Source: an uncultured Eubacteriales bacterium
GTDB taxonomy: Bacteria; Bacillota; Clostridia; Oscillospirales; Oscillospiraceae
NCBI GenBank assembly: GCA_900546915.1
Contig: UREY01000028.1
Location: 1-26,536 of the forward strand
Direction of reading: 5' to 3'
Length of the DNA stretch: 26,536 nucleotides
Shown here: piece after piece, positions 15,036-21,193 of the stretch
How positions within the stretch are numbered: position 1 is the first letter of the stretch
How the letters are laid out: the number at the start of each line of letters is the position of its first letter
Translations under genes and position numbers: made by a program
The notes under the pieces: model-generated
Databases searched by the model: none
Seen by the model: only the letters and a program-made list of their open reading frames with translations
Told to the model about the DNA's origin: nothing

Positions 15036-15926
15036 ATGAATCAGATTTTAGAATGCGTTCCGAATTTCAGCGAGGGCAGAGACCTTTCGGTCATTGAAAA
15101 GCTTTGCGACAGCTTCCGGGGCAAGCCCGGCGTGCGGCTTCTGGATTACACCTGGGACCATGACCACAATCGCTGTGTCCTCACGGTAATTGGCGAGCCG
15201 GAGCCCTTGCGTGATGCGGTGGTGGAGTCCATCGGCAAGGCGGTCGAGCTCATTGATATGACAAAGCACCAAGGGCAGCATCCGCGGATGGGCTGTGCCG
15301 ACGTGGTTCCCTTTATTCCCATTCGCAATGCAACCGTGGGAGATGCCGACCGAATTGCCAAAGAGACGGCGCAGATGGCCGCAGAGCGCTTTGGTCAGCC
15401 CTTCTTTCTTTACGAGAAGTCGGCTACGGCTCCCCACCGGGTCAACCTGGCAGACGTAAGGAAGGGCCAATTTGAAGGTATGGCGGAGAAGATGAAAGAT
15501 CCTATGTGGAAGCCGGATTATGGTCCGGATACCATTCATCCCACAGGCGGCGTAACAGCCATCGGCGCGCGGATGCCCCTGATCGCTTATAACATCAATT
15601 TGGACACTCCCAATGTGGAGATTGCTTCCGCCATTGCAAAGACCATCCGGAATTTAAATGGTGGTTTCCGGTACTGCAAGGCCATGGGGGTGCATTTGGA
15701 AGACCGGAATTTGGCGCAGGTTTCCATGAACCTGACCGATTTTACACAGACAGCCATGTACCGGGTTTTTGAGACGGTTAAGATGGAGGCCCGCCGGTAT
15801 GGCGTTCATATTTTAGGCAGTGAAATTGTAGGCCTGGTCCCGCAACAAGCGCTTCTGGACTGTGCGGCTTATTATCTGCAGTTGGAAAACTTTGACGGCG
15901 ACCAGGTTCTGGAGAACAGACTGTGA
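15036..15926 (+). CDS. ftcD: Glutamate formimidoyltransferase
   Basis: Transfers the formimino group of formimidoylglutamate to tetrahydrofolate, releasing glutamate. The 296-aa protein equals the N-terminal formiminotransferase half of the animal bifunctional FTCD. It begins MNQILECVPNFSEGRD and holds HQGQHPRMGCADVVPFIP with the conserved catalytic-region histidines, DTIHPTGGVTAIGAR and AIAKTIRNLNGGFRYCKA, all usual for the family. AAAGGCGGG precedes the ATG. A 74-nt gap separates it from hutI, with no terminator visible, so it is probably in the same transcript. The cyclodeaminase gene overlaps its stop by 4 nt if that gene uses its GTG start. Confidence 0.95.
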   Translation: MNQILECVPNFSEGRDLSVIEKLCDSFRGKPGVRLLDYTWDHDHNRCVLTVIGEPEPLRDAVVESIGKAVELIDMTKHQGQHPRMGCADVVPFIPIRNATVGDADRIAKETAQMAAERFGQPFFLYEKSATAPHRVNLADVRKGQFEGMAEKMKDPMWKPDYGPDTIHPTGGVTAIGARMPLIAYNINLDTPNVEIASAIAKTIRNLNGGFRYCKAMGVHLEDRNLAQVSMNLTDFTQTAMYRVFETVKMEARRYGVHILGSEIVGLVPQQALLDCAAYYLQLENFDGDQVLENRL

Positions 15927-16567
15927 GGCTGAAAATGGAATTAAACAAAATGAGTGTTTGGGAGTTTGCGGAGGTCACCGCTTCCCCTGCTCCGGCTCCC
16001 GGCGGCGGCAGCGTTTCCGCCTTGGCGGGCGCTTTCGCGGCGGCATTGGCGGAGATGGTAGCGCACCTGACTGCGGGACGGGAGCAATATGCAGGCGCTC
16101 AGACGGAAATGGCGTATATCTTGGACGAGCTTCCCTCCCTGCGCCGGAGATTGCTGTATGCTGTAGATCGGGACAGCCGGGCCTTCGACCGGTATATGGC
16201 TGCTCTGGCGTTGCCGAAGGAAACGGAGGAGGAACGCATGGCGCGGACATGCGCCATGCAGGAGGGGCTCAAGGAAGCTGCGTTGGTGCCGATGGAAGTG
16301 GCTGAGACGGTGGCCTCTCTCTTTCCCACGCTGGAGACCGTCGTGCGGAAGGGAAATGCCCGTGCCGTGACAGACGGCATGGTGGGGACGATGCTGGCGC
16401 GGACGGCGGTATTGGGCGCGCTCTTTAACGTCCGGGTCAATCTGGAGTCCATTCGGGATTCAGATTTTACAGCGGCCCTGTCTGCCCGGGCAGATGCCGC
16501 GCAGGAGCTGGCGCTTTCCTGGGAAAAGCGGATCCTGTCTCCGATTGCATTAGCGGGCAAACTGTAA
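15923..16567 (+). CDS. fchA: Formimidoyltetrahydrofolate cyclodeaminase
   Basis: Converts 5-formimidoyl-THF to 5,10-methenyl-THF with loss of ammonia, so the histidine carbon enters one-carbon metabolism. The 214-aa helical protein shows the family opening (SVWEFAEVTASPAPAPGGGSVSAL), where the APGGGS loop binds folate, and the LPKETEEERMAR motif around residues 92-105. It corresponds to the C-terminal half of animal FTCD. The GTG at 15923 overlaps the ftcD stop (GTGA) and has GGAG 8 nt upstream; the ATG at 15935, with TGAGG upstream, is an equally possible start four codons later. It is the last gene of the hut operon and is followed by a large palindrome. Confidence 0.95.
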   Translation: MRLKMELNKMSVWEFAEVTASPAPAPGGGSVSALAGAFAAALAEMVAHLTAGREQYAGAQTEMAYILDELPSLRRRLLYAVDRDSRAFDRYMAALALPKETEEERMARTCAMQEGLKEAALVPMEVAETVASLFPTLETVVRKGNARAVTDGMVGTMLARTAVLGALFNVRVNLESIRDSDFTAALSARADAAQELALSWEKRILSPIALAGKL

Positions 16568-16571
16568 AATG

Positions 16572-16673
16572 GGCGCACTGCAAAATTGGGCGGAAAAGTC
16601 GTTCCTGCCGGTTGGATTTCAATCCATAGATAGGCGGAAGCGACGTTCCTTCATCCAAATTTTGCAGTGCGCC
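16572..16673. repeat. 102-bp nested palindrome with 16-bp perfect terminal inverted repeats
   Basis: GGCGCACTGCAAAATT (16572-16587) is exactly complementary to AATTTTGCAGTGCGCC (16658-16673). Inside, GTCGTTCCTGCC and GGCGGAAGCGAC are partly complementary and TTGGATT-TC-AATCCA makes a small apical hairpin. It starts 5 nt after the fchA stop and is followed by TTTGCCG. It may serve as the hut operon's 3' structure, but its size and exact ends also fit a MITE-like or other mobile palindromic element. Confidence 0.75.
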
Positions 16674-16709
16674 TTTGCCGTGGGTACATCTGGTAAAATG
16701 GCGGAGCCT

Positions 16710-16922
16710 TTACCGGTAAGGGGTTTTGACACGGGTCAGACCGACCAGGTAGTCTACGCTGGTCCCGTAAAACAAGGCCAATTTCACAGCCAAATCCAGT
16801 GGCAGAGGACGCTCTTCCCGTTCATATTTGGAGTAAAGCGACTGATCGCACAGAAGGTAGTCTGCCACCTGCTTTTGAGTTAAATCTCGGTCTTCCCGCA
16901 AATCGCGAATTCGTAAACGCAT
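16710..16922 (-). CDS. Small XRE-family helix-turn-helix regulator
   Basis: The 70-aa protein is almost entirely one Cro/CI-type helix-turn-helix: LREDRDLTQKQVADYLLCDQSLYSKYERE (about residues 8-36) followed by the usual LPLDLAVKLALFYGTSVDYLVGLT helices. It has no ligand or dimerisation domain beyond this, so it is a stand-alone DNA-binding repressor, as is common in Bacillota. The ATG at 16922 has only a weak ribosome site (TTGGTGA). A dyad lies in its promoter, suggesting self-control. The next gene on the other side, a BlaI-like repressor, is transcribed away from it. Its target genes are unknown. Confidence 0.88.
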   Translation of the reverse strand: MRLRIRDLREDRDLTQKQVADYLLCDQSLYSKYEREERPLPLDLAVKLALFYGTSVDYLVGLTRVKTPYR

Positions 16923-16937
16923 ATTATCACCAAGTCA

Positions 16938-16966
16938 ACTATAATGCTAGACAAATCGTCTCTTAA
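16938..16966 (-). promoter_or_regulatory. Putative promoter and operator of the XRE regulator
   Basis: On the minus strand TATAGT (16943-16938) has a TTTAAG/TTAAGA-like -35 about 17-18 bp upstream. Between them AGAC-GATTT-GTCT (16961-16949) is a perfect 4-bp-arm dyad, well placed for repression by the encoded protein. Confidence 0.45.
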
Positions 16967-17282
16967 ACATTTTGGACAATTTGCCCTAAAATTGACCTGA
17001 TTGATGCAAAGATTTAGAAAAAACTTTGCTTTTTTGGCTTTGACTGGATAAACTTATGTTAAACATGCATAAAGAATGTGTGCAAATATTTATTTACGTT
17101 AAGTGCAGCCAAAGAGACAGCACGTAAAAAATTTTATTTTTCCTGGTAGTTTTCAGTAAACAGTGCATACTAAGACCATGAAATTGCCAATTCCATTTCA
17201 AAGGGGGATGGTATGCAGAACTTCCGGGACTATAAAATTCTCCAATTTCTGGAAATAATTTTCCCAATTCTCTAAATATGAC

Positions 17283-17312
17283 TTGACGAAGTCGCATGAG
17301 ATGTTATATAAT
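17283..17312 (+). promoter_or_regulatory. Promoter of the BlaI-type repressor gene
   Basis: TTGACG (17283-17288) and TATAAT (17307-17312) with an 18-bp spacer, 30 nt before the ATG, followed by a strong AAGGAGGTGA ribosome site. Confidence 0.75.
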
Positions 17313-17341
17313 AGCGAGGTCAGGCTGAAGGAGGTGAGAGC

Positions 17342-17731
17342 ATGAATTTGACTAGAAACGAAATTGAAGTGATGGATGTTTTTTGGGGTGTTGGTAGACC
17401 GTTGTCCCGTGCCGAGTTGCTGAATTTGTCGGTGGACAAGTCATGGCAATCCAATTCCGTGCACATTCTGCTGAACAGCCTGCTGAAGAAGGGCGCACTT
17501 CGGGAGGCCGGGTTTGTACGCAGTGGTAAGACCTATGGACGGACCTTCGAGGCGGCGTTAACCTGTGAGGAATATTACGCTTCTTCCATCCAAGTCACCA
17601 AGAACAAGCCCAGTTTAACCGGCTTGTTAACTGCACTGCTGCAAGTATACGATCCGGACGATGCCGAATTGGATCAGTTGGCAGAGGTTCTGAACCAGAG
17701 ACGCGCTCGGCGTCAGGAAGGCAATGACTAA
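17342..17731 (+). CDS. BlaI/MecI/CopY-family transcriptional repressor
   Basis: The 129-aa protein has the winged-helix pattern of this family: LTRNEIEVMDVFW at the N-terminus, then LSRAELLNLS and the recognition-helix area SWQSNSVHILLNSLLKKGAL, followed by the wing (FVRSGKTYGRTFEA). Its C-terminal dimerisation helices (about residues 75-125) are of normal length. Relatives repress beta-lactamase, mecA or copper genes and are usually paired with a BlaR1-type sensor protease; none is next to it here. There is no CopY-type CxC metal site. The gene stands alone, with its own promoter and a strong terminator, so its inducer and targets are unknown. AAGGAGGTGA is 4 nt before the ATG. Confidence 0.85.
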   Translation: MNLTRNEIEVMDVFWGVGRPLSRAELLNLSVDKSWQSNSVHILLNSLLKKGALREAGFVRSGKTYGRTFEAALTCEEYYASSIQVTKNKPSLTGLLTALLQVYDPDDAELDQLAEVLNQRRARRQEGND

Positions 17732-17816
17732 CCCCAAGGGGGAAATTTGCGTTTCCGGTGTGCCCCGCTTTCCAGTACAGACCAGAAATAGAGAACAAAA
17801 TATAGAACCTTGGATT

Positions 17817-17859
17817 TGGGCTGAACTGGCAAGAGAGGGCTGTTCAGCCCACTTTTTTA
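17817..17859 (+). terminator. Strong intrinsic terminator of the BlaI-type gene
   Basis: TGGGCTGAAC (17817-17826) and GTTCAGCCCA (17842-17851) form a 10-bp perfect stem followed by C and six T's. Confidence 0.92.
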
Positions 17860-17935
17860 TCTGACGGATGGTAGCTGAGATGGAAGCGGGAGCAGACTAA
17901 CATTTTTCGTCATGCCCATTTTCGGCAGCCCCCTC

Positions 17936-17976
17936 TTGCTATTTTGGAGAAAATGCGCTATAATATTGTGAAATAT
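17936..17976 (+). promoter_or_regulatory. Promoter of the CobW-type GTPase operon with possible operator
   Basis: TTGCTA (17936-17941) and TATAAT (17959-17964) are 17 bp apart. Overlapping the expected start is ATATT-GTGA-AATAT (17963-17976), a short dyad in an AT-rich stretch. A metal-responsive repressor such as Zur would bind at such a position, but the sequence does not match the Zur box I know, so this is only a suggestion. Confidence 0.6.
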
Positions 17977-17996
17977 AATATAGAAGGTGTTTTCTG

Positions 17997-19157
17997 TTGA
18001 CAAAAATTGATATTTATTCCGGCTTTTTAGGGGCAGGGAAAACGACGCTGATTCGTAAGATGATTGCAGAAGCCTACGCAGGCCAGAAGTTGGTTCTGAT
18101 TGAAAACGAGTTCGGTGAGATAGGAATCGACGGCAGCTTTCTTCAGGAGGCAGGCATTGAGATCCGGGAAATCAATTCCGGCTGCATTTGTTGCTCGTTG
18201 GTCGGCGATTTTGGAAAGGCTTTGGAGCAGGTTGTAGACCAATATCACCCGGACCGGGTTTTGATTGAGCCGTCCGGGGTCGGAAAGCTCAGCGATGTCA
18301 TTGCTGCCGTGAAAAAAGTGACGGGAGATCAGGTTCAGCTGGGTTATACCGTGGCGGTAGCCGATGCAGGAAAGTGCAAGGTTTACATGCGTAATTTCGG
18401 AGAGTTTTATAATAACCAGATTGAAACGGCCTCCACCATTGTTCTCAGCCGGACGGATTCCATTTCGCAGGAAAAATTGGATGCGGCAGTTGCGCTTTTG
18501 CGGGAGCACAATGCTGTGGCGACTATGGTGACAACACCTTGGAACCAGCTCACCGGTCTGCAGCTGATCGAAGCAATGGAGCACAAACAGACTCTGGCGG
18601 ATGAGCTGGCCCAGATGCAAATGCAGCGCTTGGCTGAAGATCAGGAGGCTCATGCACATTCCCACAGCCACCAGGGGTGTTGCCATGATCATGGGCACCA
18701 TTCGGATCACGAAGGATGCTGTCATGATCATGGGCACCATGCGGATCATGAAGGGTGCTGTCATGACCATGGGCACCATGCGGATCATGAGGAGTGCTGT
18801 CACGGTCACGCGCATCATGACGCTCCGGGCGAGTGCTGCCATGGCCATTCGGGCGAAGGCGGTGGGCATCACCACCATCACGCAGATGAGGTCTTCAACA
18901 GCTGGGGTGTGGAAACAGCGAGAAAGTTTACAAAGTCCGGGATTCAGAGTGCTTTGGAGGAGCTGGAGCACGGCGACTTGGGTACCGTCCTGCGGGCCAA
19001 AGGCATCGTTTCTGCAGAGGATGGAACATGGATTCATTTCGACTACGTCCCTGGGGAAACGGATATTCGAACCGGCGGCGCTGCTGTGACCGGCCGCCTG
19101 TGCGTCATTGGCGCCGGCTTGAACGAGAAGGCAATTTCCGACCTGTTTGGGGTGTAA
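17997..19157 (+). CDS. COG0523 (CobW/ZNG-type) GTPase with Cys/His-rich metal arm
   Basis: The 386-aa protein is a G3E-family GTPase of the kind that delivers metals to target proteins. Visible: Walker A GFLGAGKTT (9-17), the ENEFGEIGID segment (36-45), the hallmark metal motif CICC (63-66), a LIEPSG switch, and SRTD in place of the usual NKxD. Between the GTPase domain and the CobW C-terminal domain (about residue 300 onward) lies an insertion of about 80 residues made of 13-residue repeats of the type GCCHDHGHHADHE, very rich in His and Cys. A zinc, nickel or cobalt chaperone or storage role is the natural inference. The start is TTG at 17997 with AAGGTG 7 nt upstream; no closer ATG fits the conserved N-terminus. 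It is followed at 4 nt by a second GTPase. Confidence 0.92.
   Translation: MTKIDIYSGFLGAGKTTLIRKMIAEAYAGQKLVLIENEFGEIGIDGSFLQEAGIEIREINSGCICCSLVGDFGKALEQVVDQYHPDRVLIEPSGVGKLSDVIAAVKKVTGDQVQLGYTVAVADAGKCKVYMRNFGEFYNNQIETASTIVLSRTDSISQEKLDAAVALLREHNAVATMVTTPWNQLTGLQLIEAMEHKQTLADELAQMQMQRLAEDQEAHAHSHSHQGCCHDHGHHSDHEGCCHDHGHHADHEGCCHDHGHHADHEECCHGHAHHDAPGECCHGHSGEGGGHHHHHADEVFNSWGVETARKFTKSGIQSALEELEHGDLGTVLRAKGIVSAEDGTWIHFDYVPGETDIRTGGAAVTGRLCVIGAGLNEKAISDLFGV
18675..18851 (+). repeat. In-frame 39-bp tandem repeat coding the His/Cys arm
   Basis: Three near-identical 39-nt units (18675-18713, 18714-18752, 18753-18791), a diverged fourth (18792-18830) and the start of a fifth, all in frame with the GTPase. 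Each unit codes about six His and two Cys. Differences between units are mostly synonymous or S/A and G/E changes, which points to recent repeat-unit duplication under protein-level selection. Confidence 0.92.
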
Positions 19158-19161
19158 TGGT

Positions 19162-20100
19162 ATGCCGATTCCTGTGTATGTATTTACCGGCTTTTTAGAC
19201 GCCGGTAAGACGAAATTCATTCAGGAAACTCTGGAAGATCCCAGGTTCAACGCCGGAGAACGGACCCTTCTGTTGGTATTTGAAGAGGGTGAGGAAGAGT
19301 ACGATCTGTCTGCTTTTCCAAAGAAAAACGTATACCTGGAGGTTCTGGATCAAGACGCCGTCACGCCCCGGCAATTGGCGGCTATGCAAAAAAAATACAG
19401 GGCGGAGCGTGTCGTGGCGGAGCTTAACGGCATGAAACTGGTGGGCGATTTATACACACGCTTTCCGGAAAACTGGGCCGTGGCCCAGGAGGTGATGTTT
19501 GCCGACGCTTCCACGATCCTGCAATACAATGCCAATATGCGCAACCTGGTGGTGGACAAGCTATCCGGTTGTGAAATGGTGGTATTCAATCGGGTCCGGC
19601 CCGGAGAGGACACAATGCCGTTGCATAAGCTGGCACGGGCAGTGAATCGCCGGGTGGATATTCTGTACGAGAGTACCGACGGGACCTCTGCTTATGATGA
19701 GACGGAGGATCCGCTGCCGTTTGATATCCATGCTCCTGTGATTGAAGTCCAGGATGAAGACTACGGCCTATGGTATCGGGATGTATCGGAGGAACCGGAG
19801 AAGTATACGGGAAAAACGGTGCGCTTTAAGGGCCAGGTTGCCCGGCTTCGCCGGGACCGGGACGGCATTTTTGCACCGGGCCGGTTTGTGATGACTTGCT
19901 GTGTGGAGGATATCCAGTTCTGCGGCGTACCCTGTCAATATGCCGAGGCTGCAAAGTTAAAGGCCAGGAGTTGGGTTCTGATTACAGCGAAGATTTCCGC
20001 AGAAAAGCATCCGCTGTACCAGGGGGGCGTGGGCCCGATTTTGACGGCCCTTTCGGTAGAGGCGTGTTCTCCTGCGGAACAGGAAGTTGTGACCTTTTAG
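19162..20100 (+). CDS. CobW-like GTPase fused to a YcgQ/DUF1980-like C-terminal domain
   Basis: The 312-aa protein opens with MPIPVYVFTGFLDAGKTKF, a COG0523-style beta strand and P-loop (GFLDAGKT, 10-17), but it lacks the CxCC metal motif of its neighbour, and its GTPase part is short (to about residue 190). The C-terminal part (about 200-312: YTGKTVRFKGQVARL, then RFVMTCCVEDIQFCGVPCQY, WVLITAKI, GPILTALSVE) resembles the soluble C-terminal domain of the TIGR03943/YcgQ family, usually found beside a COG0701-type permease. Such a permease is not in the window. GGGGTG lies 7 nt before the ATG at 19162; an upstream TTG at 19147 has no such site. The 4-nt gap and shared terminator make it an operon partner of the His-rich GTPase. 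Function inferred: metal handling; uncertain. Confidence 0.8.
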   Translation: MPIPVYVFTGFLDAGKTKFIQETLEDPRFNAGERTLLLVFEEGEEEYDLSAFPKKNVYLEVLDQDAVTPRQLAAMQKKYRAERVVAELNGMKLVGDLYTRFPENWAVAQEVMFADASTILQYNANMRNLVVDKLSGCEMVVFNRVRPGEDTMPLHKLARAVNRRVDILYESTDGTSAYDETEDPLPFDIHAPVIEVQDEDYGLWYRDVSEEPEKYTGKTVRFKGQVARLRRDRDGIFAPGRFVMTCCVEDIQFCGVPCQYAEAAKLKARSWVLITAKISAEKHPLYQGGVGPILTALSVEACSPAEQEVVTF

Positions 20101-20115
20101 TAATAGTTGCAAAAA

Positions 20116-20152
20116 TGGCACAGAAAACGAAAAATACTCGTTTTCTGTGCCA
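20116..20152. terminator. 15-bp perfect hairpin terminator
   Basis: TGGCACAGAAAACGA (20116-20130) pairs perfectly with TCGTTTTCTGTGCCA (20138-20152). It follows the fused GTPase stop by 15 nt on the plus strand and can also serve the minus-strand operon ending at 20203. The T-run is short (TAAATATT). Confidence 0.85.
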
Positions 20153-20202
20153 TAAATATTAGGATATTCTTTAGAAAATTCTAATTTGAGACAGACCCTT
20201 TT

Positions 20203-21177
20203 TTAAAATCCAGTCTGCACTTGAATACTGAGCACTGCGCTGAAAAGGCATAAGAGCAGTAAAATGATGGTGCATGGAGCAGACCAAAAACCACGTACCG
20301 CCGGAAGCGGCATGGGGTGCAGGCTGCGGTGATAGGTTCGAATTGCATTGCTGTGTGCGGCGAAGATGACGATGCCGGCGATAAATAAGCACAGCAGCAG
20401 AAGGGTTTGGAATGTGGGGGCCTGGGACAACAGCGTGCTGAATATGCCGTTGTTGATGAAATGAAGCAGAATCGCCCACGAAATGGAATATTCCACTGCC
20501 ACATAGCCCAGGACGAGCCCAACTAGAAAAGCAAAGGGAATTTGTACGAGATTTCCGTGAAACAGACCAAAGAGCAAGGCGGAGAAAACGATGGCAAAGC
20601 GTTTTCCAAAAGGCTGGAAGCTTCGCAAAACAGCGCCTCGGAAGAGCAATTCCTCTACCACCGGTGCAACCAGGGAGATATACAGGAGCATGGTTGGAGA
20701 GTTTGTCATACCGGAAGCCTGAACCAGCGCTTCTGTGATGCTGAGCCCCCATAAGTTAAACAAAGCTTCCAGAGCTGTGGAGAATAGAGAGGACAGCACT
20801 TGGGCGGCCATAAAAATGCACAATAACTGCAGGAAGACGGAAGATGACATTGTCTGGGCGGGACGGAACACCGAGCGGAAAAACGCCGGACCTTTCCACA
20901 GTAGAATGATCACAAGACACATCCCCGAAACCACCAGATAGCCTGTGCCGTTCTGCAGCAGCTGGTCGGCATGTGAGGCCAGTTCCCGCAGAGCCTGCTC
21001 CATGCCGTAGCCGGTTTTGCCAAGACGGATGAGTTCGATCCCAGCGCCGATCCAAACGGCACAAACCACGACAAGGTTCATCAGCAGCATATAGATTAAA
21101 AGGATACCACAGACTCGATTACAGAGTTTTCTCTCCGGCTTACAGGTGTCTGGCGTATGATTTTCTATGGGTTGCAT
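20203..21177 (-). CDS. CPBP-family intramembrane metalloprotease (CAAX/Abi type)
   Basis: A 324-aa integral membrane protein with several hydrophobic helices (about residues 22-50, 78-95, 113-133, 160-175, 193-235, 255-275, 300-320). The three CPBP/Abi motifs are present: EELLFRG (E175, E176, R180), FGLFHGN (H207) and HFINN (H239, N243), which make up the metalloprotease site inside the membrane. Substrates in bacteria are mostly unknown; relatives act in peptide maturation, immunity or regulated membrane proteolysis. The frame is open up to 21288, but GGAGGAG lies 6 nt before the ATG at 21177, so that start is used. It is the last gene of a three-gene minus operon, 16 nt after the flavoprotein. 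Confidence 0.9.
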   Translation of the reverse strand: MQPIENHTPDTCKPERKLCNRVCGILLIYMLLMNLVVVCAVWIGAGIELIRLGKTGYGMEQALRELASHADQLLQNGTGYLVVSGMCLVIILLWKGPAFFRSVFRPAQTMSSSVFLQLLCIFMAAQVLSSLFSTALEALFNLWGLSITEALVQASGMTNSPTMLLYISLVAPVVEELLFRGAVLRSFQPFGKRFAIVFSALLFGLFHGNLVQIPFAFLVGLVLGYVAVEYSISWAILLHFINNGIFSTLLSQAPTFQTLLLLCLFIAGIVIFAAHSNAIRTYHRSLHPMPLPAVRGFWSAPCTIILLLLCLFSAVLSIQVQTGF

Positions 21178-21193
21178 AGAGGACTCCTCCTTT

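Larger units (their letters stand above)
16923..17341. other. Intergenic region between divergent regulators
   Basis: The 419-nt stretch is AT-rich. It holds the XRE promoter/operator at the left and the BlaI-type gene promoter at 17283-17312 on the right. Short open frames in between (for example a minus frame at 17094-17297) have no ribosome site and no recognisable similarity. Nothing else can be supported. Confidence 0.5.

Noticed and set aside
18675..18851. Regular 39-bp repeats, CRISPR-like at first sight
   Set aside because: The units are directly adjacent with no spacers and are in frame within the GTPase gene, coding a His/Cys repeat.
18027..19220. Long minus-strand frame of 397 codons
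   Set aside because: It is the mirror of the GTPase gene; its Met/Val-rich repeats are only the complement of the His-rich repeats, and it has no ribosome site.
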